Shown: in pieces, positions 44,360 to 53,214 of the stretch
How positions within the stretch are numbered: the stretch's first letter is position 1
Layout of the letters: each line of letters begins with the position of its first letter
Assembly: GCA_024233835.1 (NCBI GenBank)
Contig: JACKPC010000001.1
Coordinates: 372,001 to 436,000 of the forward strand
Direction: 5' to 3'
Length of the DNA stretch: 64,000 bases
DNA from: Leptospiraceae bacterium
Lineage (GTDB): Bacteria; Spirochaetota; Leptospiria; Leptospirales; Leptospiraceae
Program-made: the position numbers and the translations under genes
Notes under the pieces: model-generated
Told to the model about the DNA's origin: nothing
What the model saw: only the letters and a program-made list of their open reading frames with translations
Databases searched by the model: none

Positions 44360-44389
44360 ATTAAAAAAACAGTTTTTTTGAAATATGCC
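44355..44389 (-). promoter_or_regulatory. Inverted repeat covering the carB start codon
   Basis: GGCATATT plus AAAAAAAC (44355-44370) pairs with GTTTTTTT (44372-44379) and AATATGCC (44382-44389). This leaves one loop base and a 2-base bulge. On the carB strand the AUG (44357-44359) is in the 3' arm. A folded leader would bury the start codon. I infer translational control or a binding site; the stem is AT-rich and only moderately stable. Confidence 0.6.
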
Positions 44390-44410
44390 TTATCTTCAAG
44401 CAGAAATAAG

Positions 44411-44435
44411 GGATACAGATTTTATGCCTGTATCC
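44411..44435 (-). terminator. Probable terminator of the OmpA lipoprotein gene
   Basis: GGATACAG (44411-44418) pairs perfectly with CTGTATCC (44428-44435) around a 9-base loop. It lies 13 bases after the OmpA stop on the minus strand and is followed by CTTATTT. The T-tract is short, so termination may be partial and some transcripts may enter carB. Confidence 0.5.
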
Positions 44436-44447
44436 GTTGGAGTAAGC

Positions 44448-44948
44448 TTACTTCTTGATTAAACGGAAGGAAATTCTACGGTTTTTTCTGGCATCCGGCT
44501 CGGAAGGAATCATGGGTTCATTGGCAGAAACACCTACATATTTCATTCTGTCCTGAGGGATTTTAGCTTTTACAAGCTTATCATAGAAATATTTTGCTCT
44601 TTGCTCGGATAACCATTGATTGGGTTTTTTTCCAACAGCACTGTCTGCATGACCTTTTATTTCGAGAATATAATTACCCGGTCCGAATTGATCTACATAT
44701 TGAACAAGGGTGGTAAGGCTGGAAATAGCCCATTGATTGAAATCTTCATCTTTGAAAGAAGTGACATGAGGATCATAACCATTTGGACCCCCAAAGAAGG
44801 TCAGTCTTTTTAAAACTTCATTTGCGTCGTCAACGGTTGGTTCTTTTTTTGTTTCTACTTTCTGAGGTTCGGCACAATTATAAGCCAGAAAAAGAACCAG
44901 AAAGGATATTAAAATTTTCGCCAGAATATTTCTTTTTTGCAATTTCAT
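44448..44948 (-). CDS. OmpA-family lipoprotein (Loa22-like)
   Basis: This 166-residue protein has a signal ending FLVLFLAYNC (lipid Cys at 25). The peptidoglycan-binding OmpA domain follows at about 55-165: YILEIKGHADSAVGKKPNQW, LSEQRAKYFYDKLV and ARKNRRISFRL. The final NRR(I/V) and the GHAD motif contact the peptidoglycan peptide. It links the outer membrane to the wall. Loa22 of Leptospira has the same plan, but the assignment is to the family only. Confidence 0.88.
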   Translation of the reverse strand: MKLQKRNILAKILISFLVLFLAYNCAEPQKVETKKEPTVDDANEVLKRLTFFGGPNGYDPHVTSFKDEDFNQWAISSLTTLVQYVDQFGPGNYILEIKGHADSAVGKKPNQWLSEQRAKYFYDKLVKAKIPQDRMKYVGVSANEPMIPSEPDARKNRRISFRLIKK

Positions 44949-45075
44949 ACCTCTAATTTTTATAGTTTCTAAAGCATATTCCGAAACTATATAGACTCCT
45001 TTTTTATCGTTTTTATAACCTATTTTTGCAATTCATTCCAATCAATTATTTTTTATTATTTTAGCCGAAGAGGTT

Positions 45076-47319
45076 TTATTTTGTAATAGGCGGGATAAAG
45101 ATATAATCATTAATAATTTCTGCATTTTCAGCCTTTTTACACAGTTCAAATAACTCATCTTTATACGCTTTTCCCACTACCGGCAGGCTATTCCATAAAT
45201 TCTGGGTGTTTAGGGGATCTTTTAGTCTGTCAAATAGCTCAAAATGGACTCCATCAGAAGTTGGTATATAAATCAATTTGTATTGTTTTCCGATTAAGCC
45301 CCTGTGTTTGGCAAAGGCAATTTTATCTTTATATTCGGGTTTGGTAATCATAATTTGAAAACCTTCAGAGGGAATGATAGTATGAAGTTTTAGTATATTC
45401 GGATACATGATTCTTTCTTTTTGAAAAAAATGTTCCCCCTTATCGGAAAACCAGATTCCGGTTTCGGTATACACTTTTCTATCGGTAAACTTACTTTTTT
45501 GATTTGGTAGTCTATTTAAAGAAAGACCCGGAAAATTCTTATGAGTAGGTATTTTATAATAATCTAAGATAGTAGGAAGTAGATCGATAGAAGAACTCAT
45601 TTCTTCTATTTGTCCTTTTTTTAAACCTGTATAGGAAGAGGGGTATTTTATAAATAAAGGAACACGGCTGATGTTTTCTCCGCGAAGATGTTCTCCATGT
45701 CCCTGCCCATGAACTCCTTCATACAGAGCTTCCCCGTGATCACCTGTTACAAGAATAAAGGAAGAATCATAAATACCTTCTTCTTTTAAGTAGCGGATAA
45801 GTTCACCAAATTCCTGGTCAAAAGTATGAACAGCTGCATTAAAAACATTTCGGATTTGTTCCATATCTTTTTTTGAGGGTTTAGTGGACTTTGAAGGATC
45901 TACAAACTTAAAAAACTTATACTGACCCCGATAATTTGGGTCTCCGAATTGTTTATAATACGGGTAAGGCGGGGAATAGGGAAAGTGGGTAACGGAAAAA
46001 AAAGTCGTCAGGAAAAAAGGAGAATTTTTGTTCTTTCGAATATACTTTCGAATCTCAGGAAGAATTCGTCTTCCGTCCCCGAGGCCGGGAAGCCCATCCA
46101 CTTCCTTAAAAAACTTTCCTCCGCCCAAAAACTCTCCGGTTAAAAAAGGCATAAGAAAAACCTGGGGTTCTAAAACCTTCTGTACAAGTATAACAAGAGC
46201 AGAAAAATTTGGAGCTTCTGTTTTATCAAAACCAAAGTTAGCCCTCGGAAAAATGTCTCCGGCAAAGTTAGAAAATACAGCTGTATGAAAACCATGTTCT
46301 TTTAATATCTGCGGAAGAGTCGGGAAAAAACCGGAGCCTAAATTATTTTTCTCTTCTTTAGAAGGAAACATGTGTCGAATTTTATGACTCATAGAATATT
46401 CACCGCTCAGCATATCCGCCCAGCTCGGAAAAGTTCTGGCAATAGTTACGTGGTGGTCTTCAAAACTCAGGCTTTCTTTTTTGAAACGATCCAGGTTCGG
46501 GGTAATACTTTTTCCTTTATACAAAAAAGAAATTCTATCTGCGCGCAAACTGTCCGCGACTATCCATATCAGAGGAGCTTTATTTAAAGCTGTTATTTTA
46601 GTTTCTGTACTACGGTTATCATAATAATAAAATGAAAGAAAGGAAATGAAAATCAAAAATAATACGGCTACTTGTTTTTTGTTGGATAATTGAAACATCT
46701 TATATAAGGGGAATAATAAAAATAATACAACTAATGGGATGAGAGAAGAATAAATATAGAGCAGAAGAAACAGACTGAGATACACAACATAAGATAAAAT
46801 TTGCTCTTCTCCTTTCTTGAAAGCCGAGTAAAACAAAAACAAAAAACTACTTCCGTATACGAATACGAAAAGGGAATAATACAAATGTGGAGAAAAATAG
46901 TTCGTTATAAAATATAAAAAAGAAAGCAGGTAGGGATGCTGTAAGTAAAAGAAGTCTCCGTAGAGCTGCGGATACATACAGACCGAACCCAAAAAACCCA
47001 AACCGAGCAGTATGCTCAGATAAAAAAAGGAAAGAAAAAAAGTGGATTTATTTGTTTTTTGGAATCGAAGTTTAAAAGGAAATAATAAAAAATGGAGAAT
47101 TAAAAAATAAATCAGGAAAACTTTGGCTGAGGTAAGGATGAAATATCCCGCATAGTCCTTATTTAAAATAGAACCGAGTTCCTCGCTTAAGTCAACCCCC
47201 ATTAAACGAAAGGATGCGTTCAGGGCAATCGATGAAACAAAAAAGAATAAGGAAAATAAAAAGGGCAGGTATACTTGCGAAAATAATTCTTTACGATAGG
47301 TTCTAAGTAAATGTAGCAT
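45076..47319 (-). CDS. Membrane-bound sulfatase / phosphoglycol transferase-fold enzyme
   Basis: This 747-residue protein has about seven hydrophobic segments in 1-245. The alkaline-phosphatase-superfamily domain begins WIVADSLRADRISFLYKGKS near residue 253. The nucleophile region ARTFPSWADMLSGEY near 293 has Thr rather than the Cys/Ser of classical sulfatases. The metal site LVTGDHGEALYEGVHGQGHG lies near 520. The Thr suggests a LtaS- or EptA-like phospho-group transferase modifying envelope lipids or glycans; a true sulfatase is less likely. It overlaps the RsmD-like gene by 17 bases. Confidence 0.85.
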   Translation of the reverse strand: MLHLLRTYRKELFSQVYLPFLFSLFFFVSSIALNASFRLMGVDLSEELGSILNKDYAGYFILTSAKVFLIYFLILHFLLFPFKLRFQKTNKSTFFLSFFYLSILLGLGFLGSVCMYPQLYGDFFYLQHPYLLSFLYFITNYFSPHLYYSLFVFVYGSSFLFLFYSAFKKGEEQILSYVVYLSLFLLLYIYSSLIPLVVLFLLFPLYKMFQLSNKKQVAVLFLIFISFLSFYYYDNRSTETKITALNKAPLIWIVADSLRADRISFLYKGKSITPNLDRFKKESLSFEDHHVTIARTFPSWADMLSGEYSMSHKIRHMFPSKEEKNNLGSGFFPTLPQILKEHGFHTAVFSNFAGDIFPRANFGFDKTEAPNFSALVILVQKVLEPQVFLMPFLTGEFLGGGKFFKEVDGLPGLGDGRRILPEIRKYIRKNKNSPFFLTTFFSVTHFPYSPPYPYYKQFGDPNYRGQYKFFKFVDPSKSTKPSKKDMEQIRNVFNAAVHTFDQEFGELIRYLKEEGIYDSSFILVTGDHGEALYEGVHGQGHGEHLRGENISRVPLFIKYPSSYTGLKKGQIEEMSSSIDLLPTILDYYKIPTHKNFPGLSLNRLPNQKSKFTDRKVYTETGIWFSDKGEHFFQKERIMYPNILKLHTIIPSEGFQIMITKPEYKDKIAFAKHRGLIGKQYKLIYIPTSDGVHFELFDRLKDPLNTQNLWNSLPVVGKAYKDELFELCKKAENAEIINDYIFIPPITK

Positions 47320-47887
47320 CTGTTTTAATTAAAAGGTAATTATTCCTGTAGCGTTTCACTTCAAAGTTTTCCCAATTCGGGTTTTCCCCGGCTTGCAAGA
47401 TAAGCATCTTTTTTCCCGGCAGGGAAGAGTTTAAAATGTTCTCGGTAAGTTTATAAATCTTCTCTTTAGAAGAACCATTCCAAAAAGAATAAGGTAAATC
47501 TAAGAAATAAACCAGTGTCTCCACATTTTCACAGTTTATCTCTTTGTAAAAACGGAAAGCATCCCTGTGATACACTTCTAAATCAGGAGCAATGTCCTGC
47601 ATATTTTTCTTTAAAACCCGAAACCTTTCGGAAGAAAGTTCAAAAAGTACAGAACGGGAAAAACCCCGACTGAAGGCTTCAAGCCCCATTTGTCCTGATG
47701 CGGCAAAAAGGTCCACAAATACAGAAGTTTGCTTATTCAACTTGCCCTCCATTTCCAGGGAATCCAGAATCGAGAAAACAGCTTCCTTGATAAGGGAAGG
47801 AGTAAAGTTTTGATTTCCTTTAATAGCCGGAGGTGTACTTAAAACCCTGCCTTTCAAACTCCCGGATAAGACCTTTAACTTTTGCAT
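47303..47887 (-). CDS. RsmD-family RNA methyltransferase
   Basis: This 194-residue SAM-dependent enzyme begins KVLSGSLKGRVLSTPPA, as RsmD proteins do. The SAM loop is VFVDLFAASGQMGLEAFSRG. The catalytic tetrapeptide reads DLPY (about residue 138) where RsmD has DPPY/F, an unusual Leu. It should methylate G966 of 16S rRNA. It is encoded between a DegT aminotransferase and the sulfatase-fold enzyme. Confidence 0.85.
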   Translation of the reverse strand: MQKLKVLSGSLKGRVLSTPPAIKGNQNFTPSLIKEAVFSILDSLEMEGKLNKQTSVFVDLFAASGQMGLEAFSRGFSRSVLFELSSERFRVLKKNMQDIAPDLEVYHRDAFRFYKEINCENVETLVYFLDLPYSFWNGSSKEKIYKLTENILNSSLPGKKMLILQAGENPNWENFEVKRYRNNYLLIKTDATFT

Positions 47888-47895
47888 TCGAATAT

Positions 47896-49098
47896 TTAAG
47901 CGAGTAAAATTTCTCGAACGGCTGAAATAACATCTTCCACATCTTCTCCGTTCATCCCGGCAAAAAGAGGCAAAGAAAGAGCTTTTTCATACATGGCACC
48001 GGCATTCGGATAGTCATTTCGATTAAACCCGAATTCTCTTCGATAATAGGGATGTTCATACAGGGGGATAAAATGCAGACTGCATCCAATATTACGTTTT
48101 CTTAATTCTTCACAAAGTTCATCTCTTGAAACACCCGAAACTTCCGGGTCTAATTCAATTCGAAATAAATGCCAGGAATGAACCCCATTTTCATCGTCAG
48201 AAGGGAGTTTGAGTCCCGGTATATTAGAAAAAGCCTCTATATAGGTATGAGCGATTTCGGTTCGTCTTGTCCAGAATCTATCGGATTCTTTAAGTTGGGT
48301 AATGCCGATAGCCGCTGCAATATCGGTCAAATTGTATTTAAAGCCTGCCTCTACAATTTCGTAGTACCAGCCCGGACGATTGTAGCTATCCCGGTTCATC
48401 CCGTGCAGGCGCATCAGACGAATTCTTCTTGCATAATCTGCATGAGGGCTTGTCACCATTCCCCCTTCCCCGGTAGTAATTCCTTTGGTAGCATAAAAAC
48501 TAAAGACCGTAAAATCTCCCCAGGTACCTATCATTTTCCCTTTGTGAATCGCCGGAAAAGCATGGGCAGCGTCCTCAATTACGAAAAGTTGGTATCTTCT
48601 CGCAATTTCCATGATTCCTTCCATATCACAGGTGTAGCCGGCCAGATGTACGGGAAGAACAGCTTTTAAAAGTTTTCCCGTTTCTCTATGGTAAAGCCTT
48701 CCTTCTTTTTGCACACATTCTCGTTCAATTGCTTCTTCGAGAGTCTTAGGACTCATGAGGTTATGAACAGGATCTACATCGGTTAAAACCGGCCTGGCCT
48801 TAAAATAGCAGGCTACCTCAGCTGTTGCGGTGAAGGTAACTGCCGGGACAAAAACCGCATCTTTTTCGGTAAGTCCGATGGCTTCCAGGCAGAGATGAAG
48901 TCCGGCTGTAGCTGAATTCAGGGCTATGGCTTCCGGTGCTGAAGTATACTCAGCAAAAAGAGATTCAAATTCCTGAACTTTGGGGCCTGAGGTTACCCAG
49001 CCGGAGCGCAGGACTTTACTCACTTCCTCAATAGCATCTTCAGAAATACTGGGAAGGGCAAAGGGCAAGAAGGTCTTTCTAATTGTTTTCATGTGCAT
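47896..49098 (-). CDS. DegT/DnrJ/EryC1/StrS aminotransferase (sugar aminotransferase)
   Basis: This 400-residue PLP enzyme has VLRSGWVTSGPKVQEFESLF near the N-terminus and FVIEDAAHAFPAIHKGKMIG. The lysine-bearing loop SFYATKGITTGEGGMV (Lys about 201) forms the Schiff base. It places an amino group on a keto-sugar nucleotide, consistent with the surface-glycan genes nearby. A second ATG two codons downstream is also possible. It ends 8 bases before the RsmD-like gene. Confidence 0.92.
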   Translation of the reverse strand: MHMKTIRKTFLPFALPSISEDAIEEVSKVLRSGWVTSGPKVQEFESLFAEYTSAPEAIALNSATAGLHLCLEAIGLTEKDAVFVPAVTFTATAEVACYFKARPVLTDVDPVHNLMSPKTLEEAIERECVQKEGRLYHRETGKLLKAVLPVHLAGYTCDMEGIMEIARRYQLFVIEDAAHAFPAIHKGKMIGTWGDFTVFSFYATKGITTGEGGMVTSPHADYARRIRLMRLHGMNRDSYNRPGWYYEIVEAGFKYNLTDIAAAIGITQLKESDRFWTRRTEIAHTYIEAFSNIPGLKLPSDDENGVHSWHLFRIELDPEVSGVSRDELCEELRKRNIGCSLHFIPLYEHPYYRREFGFNRNDYPNAGAMYEKALSLPLFAGMNGEDVEDVISAVREILLA

Positions 49099-49219
49099 CT
49101 TATCTCTAGTTTACTCGGAAGAAATCGTCAAACCTATTATCGAATTTTTACGACATAAGCCGGTCTTTTGTTCCGACTTCTATTCGGTTTATTGAAGGAA
49201 ATGAAGCAAGAAAATACTT

Positions 49220-49696
49220 TTATTTCAATCGAATATCAACAAATACAGCTTTTATCGCTTCTTCGCTTTCAACTATATATTCATTGTAAAATTCACTATC
49301 CGAGTTATCTACGCTAAGCTTTGAAACCGGAAGCTTCGGTTCGTAGGCGTTGTCTCCCTTACTGTAAGAGCGAATTTCGATAGCAGAATGCTTTTCCTTT
49401 CCCAGTATCTTTAAGGCAAGGCTAAAGATAGTTCTACCCGATAAACCACCGCCGGGAAAGGGAGCCGGGTCGGTGAGGAGGTAATCCGGGCATAGAAAAC
49501 CCTCCATTCCTGAAAGTTCTCCGGAGGAGGAAAGCTTTCGGTAGCAGAACAAGATTTTTTCTTTTATTTCAAGCTCCGGAGCCACAGCAGATTTCACAAG
49601 AAACTCTTTTTTCTTTTCGGTTTCTTCTTTCCCTCCGGTTGTTTGGCAGGAAAATCCAATTAATAAGCTAAAGAATAAAATTATTAAAATCTTCAT
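49220..49696 (-). CDS. Small lipoprotein, unknown
   Basis: This 158-residue protein begins MKILIILFFSLLIGFSC (lipid Cys at 17). Two more Cys (about residues 51 and 69) could form a disulfide. The centre contains a Gly/Pro loop (APFPGGGLSGRTIFSLALKI). I do not recognise the family. The gene starts 1 base after the stop of the carboxylase beta gene, so it is co-transcribed. Confidence 0.75.
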   Translation of the reverse strand: MKILIILFFSLLIGFSCQTTGGKEETEKKKEFLVKSAVAPELEIKEKILFCYRKLSSSGELSGMEGFLCPDYLLTDPAPFPGGGLSGRTIFSLALKILGKEKHSAIEIRSYSKGDNAYEPKLPVSKLSVDNSDSEFYNEYIVESEEAIKAVFVDIRLK

Positions 49697-49697
49697 T

Positions 49698-51299
49698 TTA
49701 CATCCTGAATATTCCGGTTTTGGGTTCTTTTATTTTGGAGTAACGATTTAAGCTGAGGGCAATTCCCAGAACCTTTCTTGTGTCGGCGGGATCGATAATT
49801 CCATCATCCCAGAGACGGGCAGAACTATAAACCGAAGAAGATCTTCTTTCATAATCCTCCAGGATGGGTTTTTTGAACTGGAAAGCTTCTTCTTCCGTCA
49901 TGCTTTCTCCTTTCTTGGCAAGCCTGTCCTGTTTTACAGTTAATAACACATTGGCTGCCTGCTCTCCCCCCATAACAGAAATCCTGGCGTTCGGCCACAT
50001 CCAGAGAAAACGGGGGTTAAAACTTCTTCCGCACATCCCGTAGTTTCCGGCACCGTACGAGCCACCGATAATCACTGTATATTTGGGTACATTGGCTGTG
50101 GAAACCGCATGAACCATTTTGGCTCCATCTTTTGCAATCCCGGTATTCTCGTATTTTTTTCCGACCATAAAACCTGTAATATTCTGAAGGAATAAAAGCG
50201 GGATTTTCCTGTGGCAACAGAGTTCTATAAAATGAGTGGCCTTCAGAGCACTTTCCGAAAAAAGAACCCCGTTATTGGCGATAATCCCCAGTTCCTGCCC
50301 GTAGATGCGGGCAAAGCCCGTTATGATAGTAGTGGCATAGAGTTTTTTAAATTCCTGGAAACGTGAACCATCTACCAGCCTTGCAATGACTTCTCTTACA
50401 TCGTAGGGCTTGCGGATGTCTTTATTAATGAGTCCGTAAATTTCCTCGGCAGGATACAGGGGCTCTTCAAATACCATTTCTTTTTTTGAAATTTTTATAT
50501 TCAGGGTTTTTACAATATTTCTCGTGATTTTCAGGGCATCCGGATCATCTTCCGCATAATGATCGGTTACACCTGAAGTCCTGCAATGCACGTCGGCCCC
50601 TCCCAGCTCTTCAGCTGTAACCACTTCTCCGGTAGCCGCTTTTACAAGGGGAGGCCCCCCCAGGAAGATAGTACCATTGCCTTTTACAATGACAGACTCA
50701 TCTGACATGGCGGGGATATAGGCTCCACCTGCCGTGCAGCTTCCCATAACAACGGCAATCTGGGGAATTCCTTCCGCTGACATGACCGCCTGGTTATAAA
50801 AAATTCGTCCGAAATGTTCCTTATCCGGGAAGACTTCATCCTGAAGGGGAAGAAAAGCTCCGCCGGAATCCACAAGATAAATACAGAGCAGGTGGTGTTG
50901 TAGGGCTACTTCCTGGGCACGCAGGTGTTTTTTTACGGTAAGTGGGTAATAGGTTCCGCCTTTTACCGTGGCATCATTGGCCACAATCATGCAATCGATT
51001 CCATGAACCAGACCTATACCGGTGATAATCCCAGCAGCCGGAACTTCGTCTCCATAGACTCCTTCCGCAGCAAAAGGAGAGAGTTCCAGAAAAGCGGTTC
51101 CCGGGTCAATCAGGTGACGAATTCTTTCTCTTGCGGTAAGCTTGTTCCGACTCTTATGCAGTCGGACATTTTCCTGCCCACCACCTTCCTTGATTTTTTC
51201 ATAAAATTCCCGGATTTCCTGGACTTTTTTAGAAAGTTCCGTATAGTTTTCCTGGTAGGATTGAGAATCCGTGTCTATCTTCGAATGAATTATATCCAT
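49698..51299 (-). CDS. Acyl-CoA carboxylase beta subunit (methylcrotonyl-CoA carboxylase type)
   Basis: This 533-residue carboxyltransferase has NKLTARERIRHLIDPGTAFL near 50. DSGGAFLPLQDEVFPDKEHF and VVMGSCTAGGAYIPAMSDES lie in the N-half; GTIFLGGPPLVKAATGE and FLQNITGFMVGKKYE follow. These are closest to MCC beta of leucine breakdown. No biotin carboxylase or biotin-carrier gene is adjacent, so the alpha subunit must be encoded elsewhere. It begins 1 base after the alpha/beta hydrolase gene. Confidence 0.92.
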   Translation of the reverse strand: MDIIHSKIDTDSQSYQENYTELSKKVQEIREFYEKIKEGGGQENVRLHKSRNKLTARERIRHLIDPGTAFLELSPFAAEGVYGDEVPAAGIITGIGLVHGIDCMIVANDATVKGGTYYPLTVKKHLRAQEVALQHHLLCIYLVDSGGAFLPLQDEVFPDKEHFGRIFYNQAVMSAEGIPQIAVVMGSCTAGGAYIPAMSDESVIVKGNGTIFLGGPPLVKAATGEVVTAEELGGADVHCRTSGVTDHYAEDDPDALKITRNIVKTLNIKISKKEMVFEEPLYPAEEIYGLINKDIRKPYDVREVIARLVDGSRFQEFKKLYATTIITGFARIYGQELGIIANNGVLFSESALKATHFIELCCHRKIPLLFLQNITGFMVGKKYENTGIAKDGAKMVHAVSTANVPKYTVIIGGSYGAGNYGMCGRSFNPRFLWMWPNARISVMGGEQAANVLLTVKQDRLAKKGESMTEEEAFQFKKPILEDYERRSSSVYSSARLWDDGIIDPADTRKVLGIALSLNRYSKIKEPKTGIFRM

Positions 51300-51300
51300 A

Positions 51301-52164
51301 TTATGCTTTCCTGGAGAATTTATCTACCAGAACGGTTATCCGTTTGGCCAGTTCATCGGGGTGTTCTTCCATCAAAAGGTGTTTTCCTTCTATATAATTT
51401 GTAAAACCGAGGCGTAGTTTTTCCTTGATATATTCAGCCTGGGCAACGCTAAACGAGGGTTTCTCTTTTCCCCAGATAACCTGCCTGCCTCCTATCATTT
51501 TTTGTAAGCCCGATTCCATGTCTCTCTGTGCATACAGGGTTCTATCTACACACTGACACATTTTTAAGAAGTTATTTTTCTTATTCCCTTCCAGAAGAAG
51601 ATGGGCATAGTCCGAAGCCAGTTCTTCTCCAATTTTACAATCTTTGGATACAAGTTTAGTATTATAGATGGTCTTTAAAAAAGAAGAGGATAGAAAGAAA
51701 GAAAACAGGTTTCCTAAAAAACGAACACTGAGTATATTTAAAGGAAAATAAAAACTTAACTTTTTCAGGTTCAAAAAGGAAGAGAGAACGGTTATCGTTT
51801 TCACCTTTTCCGGGTGTTCGTTGATCAGTAAAAACGAAATCGGGCCACCATAGTCATGAGCGACTATATGAACCGGCCCTTCTGTAATTTTTGAAAGAAA
51901 TTTATATAAGAACTTTGCCAGCATCCGATGGGAATAAACTTCTCCGGTTTCCTCAGAAAAACCTATACCGGGAAGATCAGGGGCTATGACACGAAAATTT
52001 TGAGAGAGTATCGGGATAATTTTACGAAAAGAATAAGAAGTAGAAAAAAAACCATGAAGCAGAAGAACAATTTCCCCTTTGCCCTTGTCGATGGTAAAGA
52101 TGTTGGTACCATCCACATTAACAAACTTACCTTCCCGGAAAAATTGGTTTAATTCTTCTGTCAT
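51301..52164 (-). CDS. Alpha/beta hydrolase (epoxide-hydrolase/haloalkane-dehalogenase-like)
   Basis: This 287-residue protein has the oxyanion stretch LLLHGFFSTSYSFRKIIPIL and DLPGIGFSEE. The nucleophile elbow VAHDYGG (Asp about 102) puts Asp where esterases have Ser, as in epoxide hydrolases, dehalogenases and MEST-like proteins. The acid/His end (EGKHLLMEEHPDELAKRI) is present. The substrate is unknown. It lies between the carboxylase beta gene and the GlmU-like gene. Confidence 0.85.
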   Translation of the reverse strand: MTEELNQFFREGKFVNVDGTNIFTIDKGKGEIVLLLHGFFSTSYSFRKIIPILSQNFRVIAPDLPGIGFSEETGEVYSHRMLAKFLYKFLSKITEGPVHIVAHDYGGPISFLLINEHPEKVKTITVLSSFLNLKKLSFYFPLNILSVRFLGNLFSFFLSSSFLKTIYNTKLVSKDCKIGEELASDYAHLLLEGNKKNNFLKMCQCVDRTLYAQRDMESGLQKMIGGRQVIWGKEKPSFSVAQAEYIKEKLRLGFTNYIEGKHLLMEEHPDELAKRITVLVDKFSRKA

Positions 52165-52167
52165 CTC

Positions 52168-53205
52168 TCAGGACTCGTATAAATTCTTTAAAAGTATTTC
52201 GGCTTCTTCGCTTAAAGTGAAATCTCTTCTGGCCATTACCTTTTTTGTATTTTCTAAAAAGTAATCCAGGCGATAACGATTGTCTTTTTGTAACCAGCTA
52301 AAAGGAGGCATATAACCGGAAAAACCCGGGCCTACAAGATTACAGGCTATGTCTACCACAGAACCTGTGTTTAACATGGTTCCGATTCCTATTTTAGAAA
52401 AATCACCGATAATAGAACCAAACTTGATGGTTTCTGTATTGATCTGTTCTTCTCCGATTTTTATCCTGATAAAACCATAATTATTTTTCAAATCGGAGGT
52501 GGTGGCCAGAGCACCTATGTTCACCCAGGAACCGAGGAAAGAATGCCCCAAAAAACCCTCATGGTGTTTATTAGAAAAGTTTCCAATCATAGAGTTTTCA
52601 ACTTCTCCACCAATTCTACAGGTATGTCCGATAATACAGCCCCCGGTAATTCTTGCATTATCGATCATGGAATTTTCTCCAATGTACAGAGGGCCTTCTA
52701 AAAAGGAAAAGGGAGTGATTCTTACATGACGGTCTATTACAATAGGACCGGAGCTTACATCAAATACAACACCGGGGTAAATATTAGCTGAAGGATGAAT
52801 ATATAATTGCTTCTTCTTGCCTATGACAGAAAACTCTTCCAGTTTTACTTTAAACTTGCTTCTCCATTTTTTTAGTTCTTTGTGCAGGGAAATATCCGTA
52901 TCTATACGACCCGGAATTTCGGTTAAAAGGTTCCAGGGAGTTTCTGTTTCCGGTTTAAAAATCAGGTCGACGTTTTCTTCTGCATGGGCAAAGCCATCCG
53001 GGTTTCGTTTTAAAAAAAGAGCTGTGAATAAGGGGTTTTGATGCTTATAATAAATCTTTGCATGGGGATATTCCAGCCTGCATCTCTCGACAAGGTTAAA
53101 AATACCGGTTTTCTGCTCGGAAAAGGAACGATAACGGGTATTAACCTGCATAGAAACAGGAATTTGAGATTCATCAATAAGTATTCTCTGGATTTTATCT
53201 TTCAT
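52168..53205 (-). CDS. GlmU-like left-handed beta-helix protein (alternative bacterial GlmU group)
   Basis: This 345-residue protein has a short N-terminal domain (1-110) and hexapeptide repeats from about 125 (IHPSANIYPGVVFD) to 310. HEGFLGHSFLGSWVNIGALA and TTSDLKNNYG match the alternative GlmU group (TIGR03991 type) proposed to combine GlcNAc-1-P uridylyl and acetyl transfer. The usual LRP and EK motifs of the nucleotidyl site are weak here, so only the acetyltransferase half is convincing. It lies 9 bases after GlmM, which fits UDP-GlcNAc synthesis. Confidence 0.8.
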   Translation of the reverse strand: MKDKIQRILIDESQIPVSMQVNTRYRSFSEQKTGIFNLVERCRLEYPHAKIYYKHQNPLFTALFLKRNPDGFAHAEENVDLIFKPETETPWNLLTEIPGRIDTDISLHKELKKWRSKFKVKLEEFSVIGKKKQLYIHPSANIYPGVVFDVSSGPIVIDRHVRITPFSFLEGPLYIGENSMIDNARITGGCIIGHTCRIGGEVENSMIGNFSNKHHEGFLGHSFLGSWVNIGALATTSDLKNNYGFIRIKIGEEQINTETIKFGSIIGDFSKIGIGTMLNTGSVVDIACNLVGPGFSGYMPPFSWLQKDNRYRLDYFLENTKKVMARRDFTLSEEAEILLKNLYES

Positions 53206-53214
53206 TTTTCCTTT

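Noticed and set aside
44441..44454. Short palindrome around AGTAAGCTTACT at the OmpA stop.
   Set aside because: It overlaps coding sequence and has a small AT-rich stem; chance is likely.
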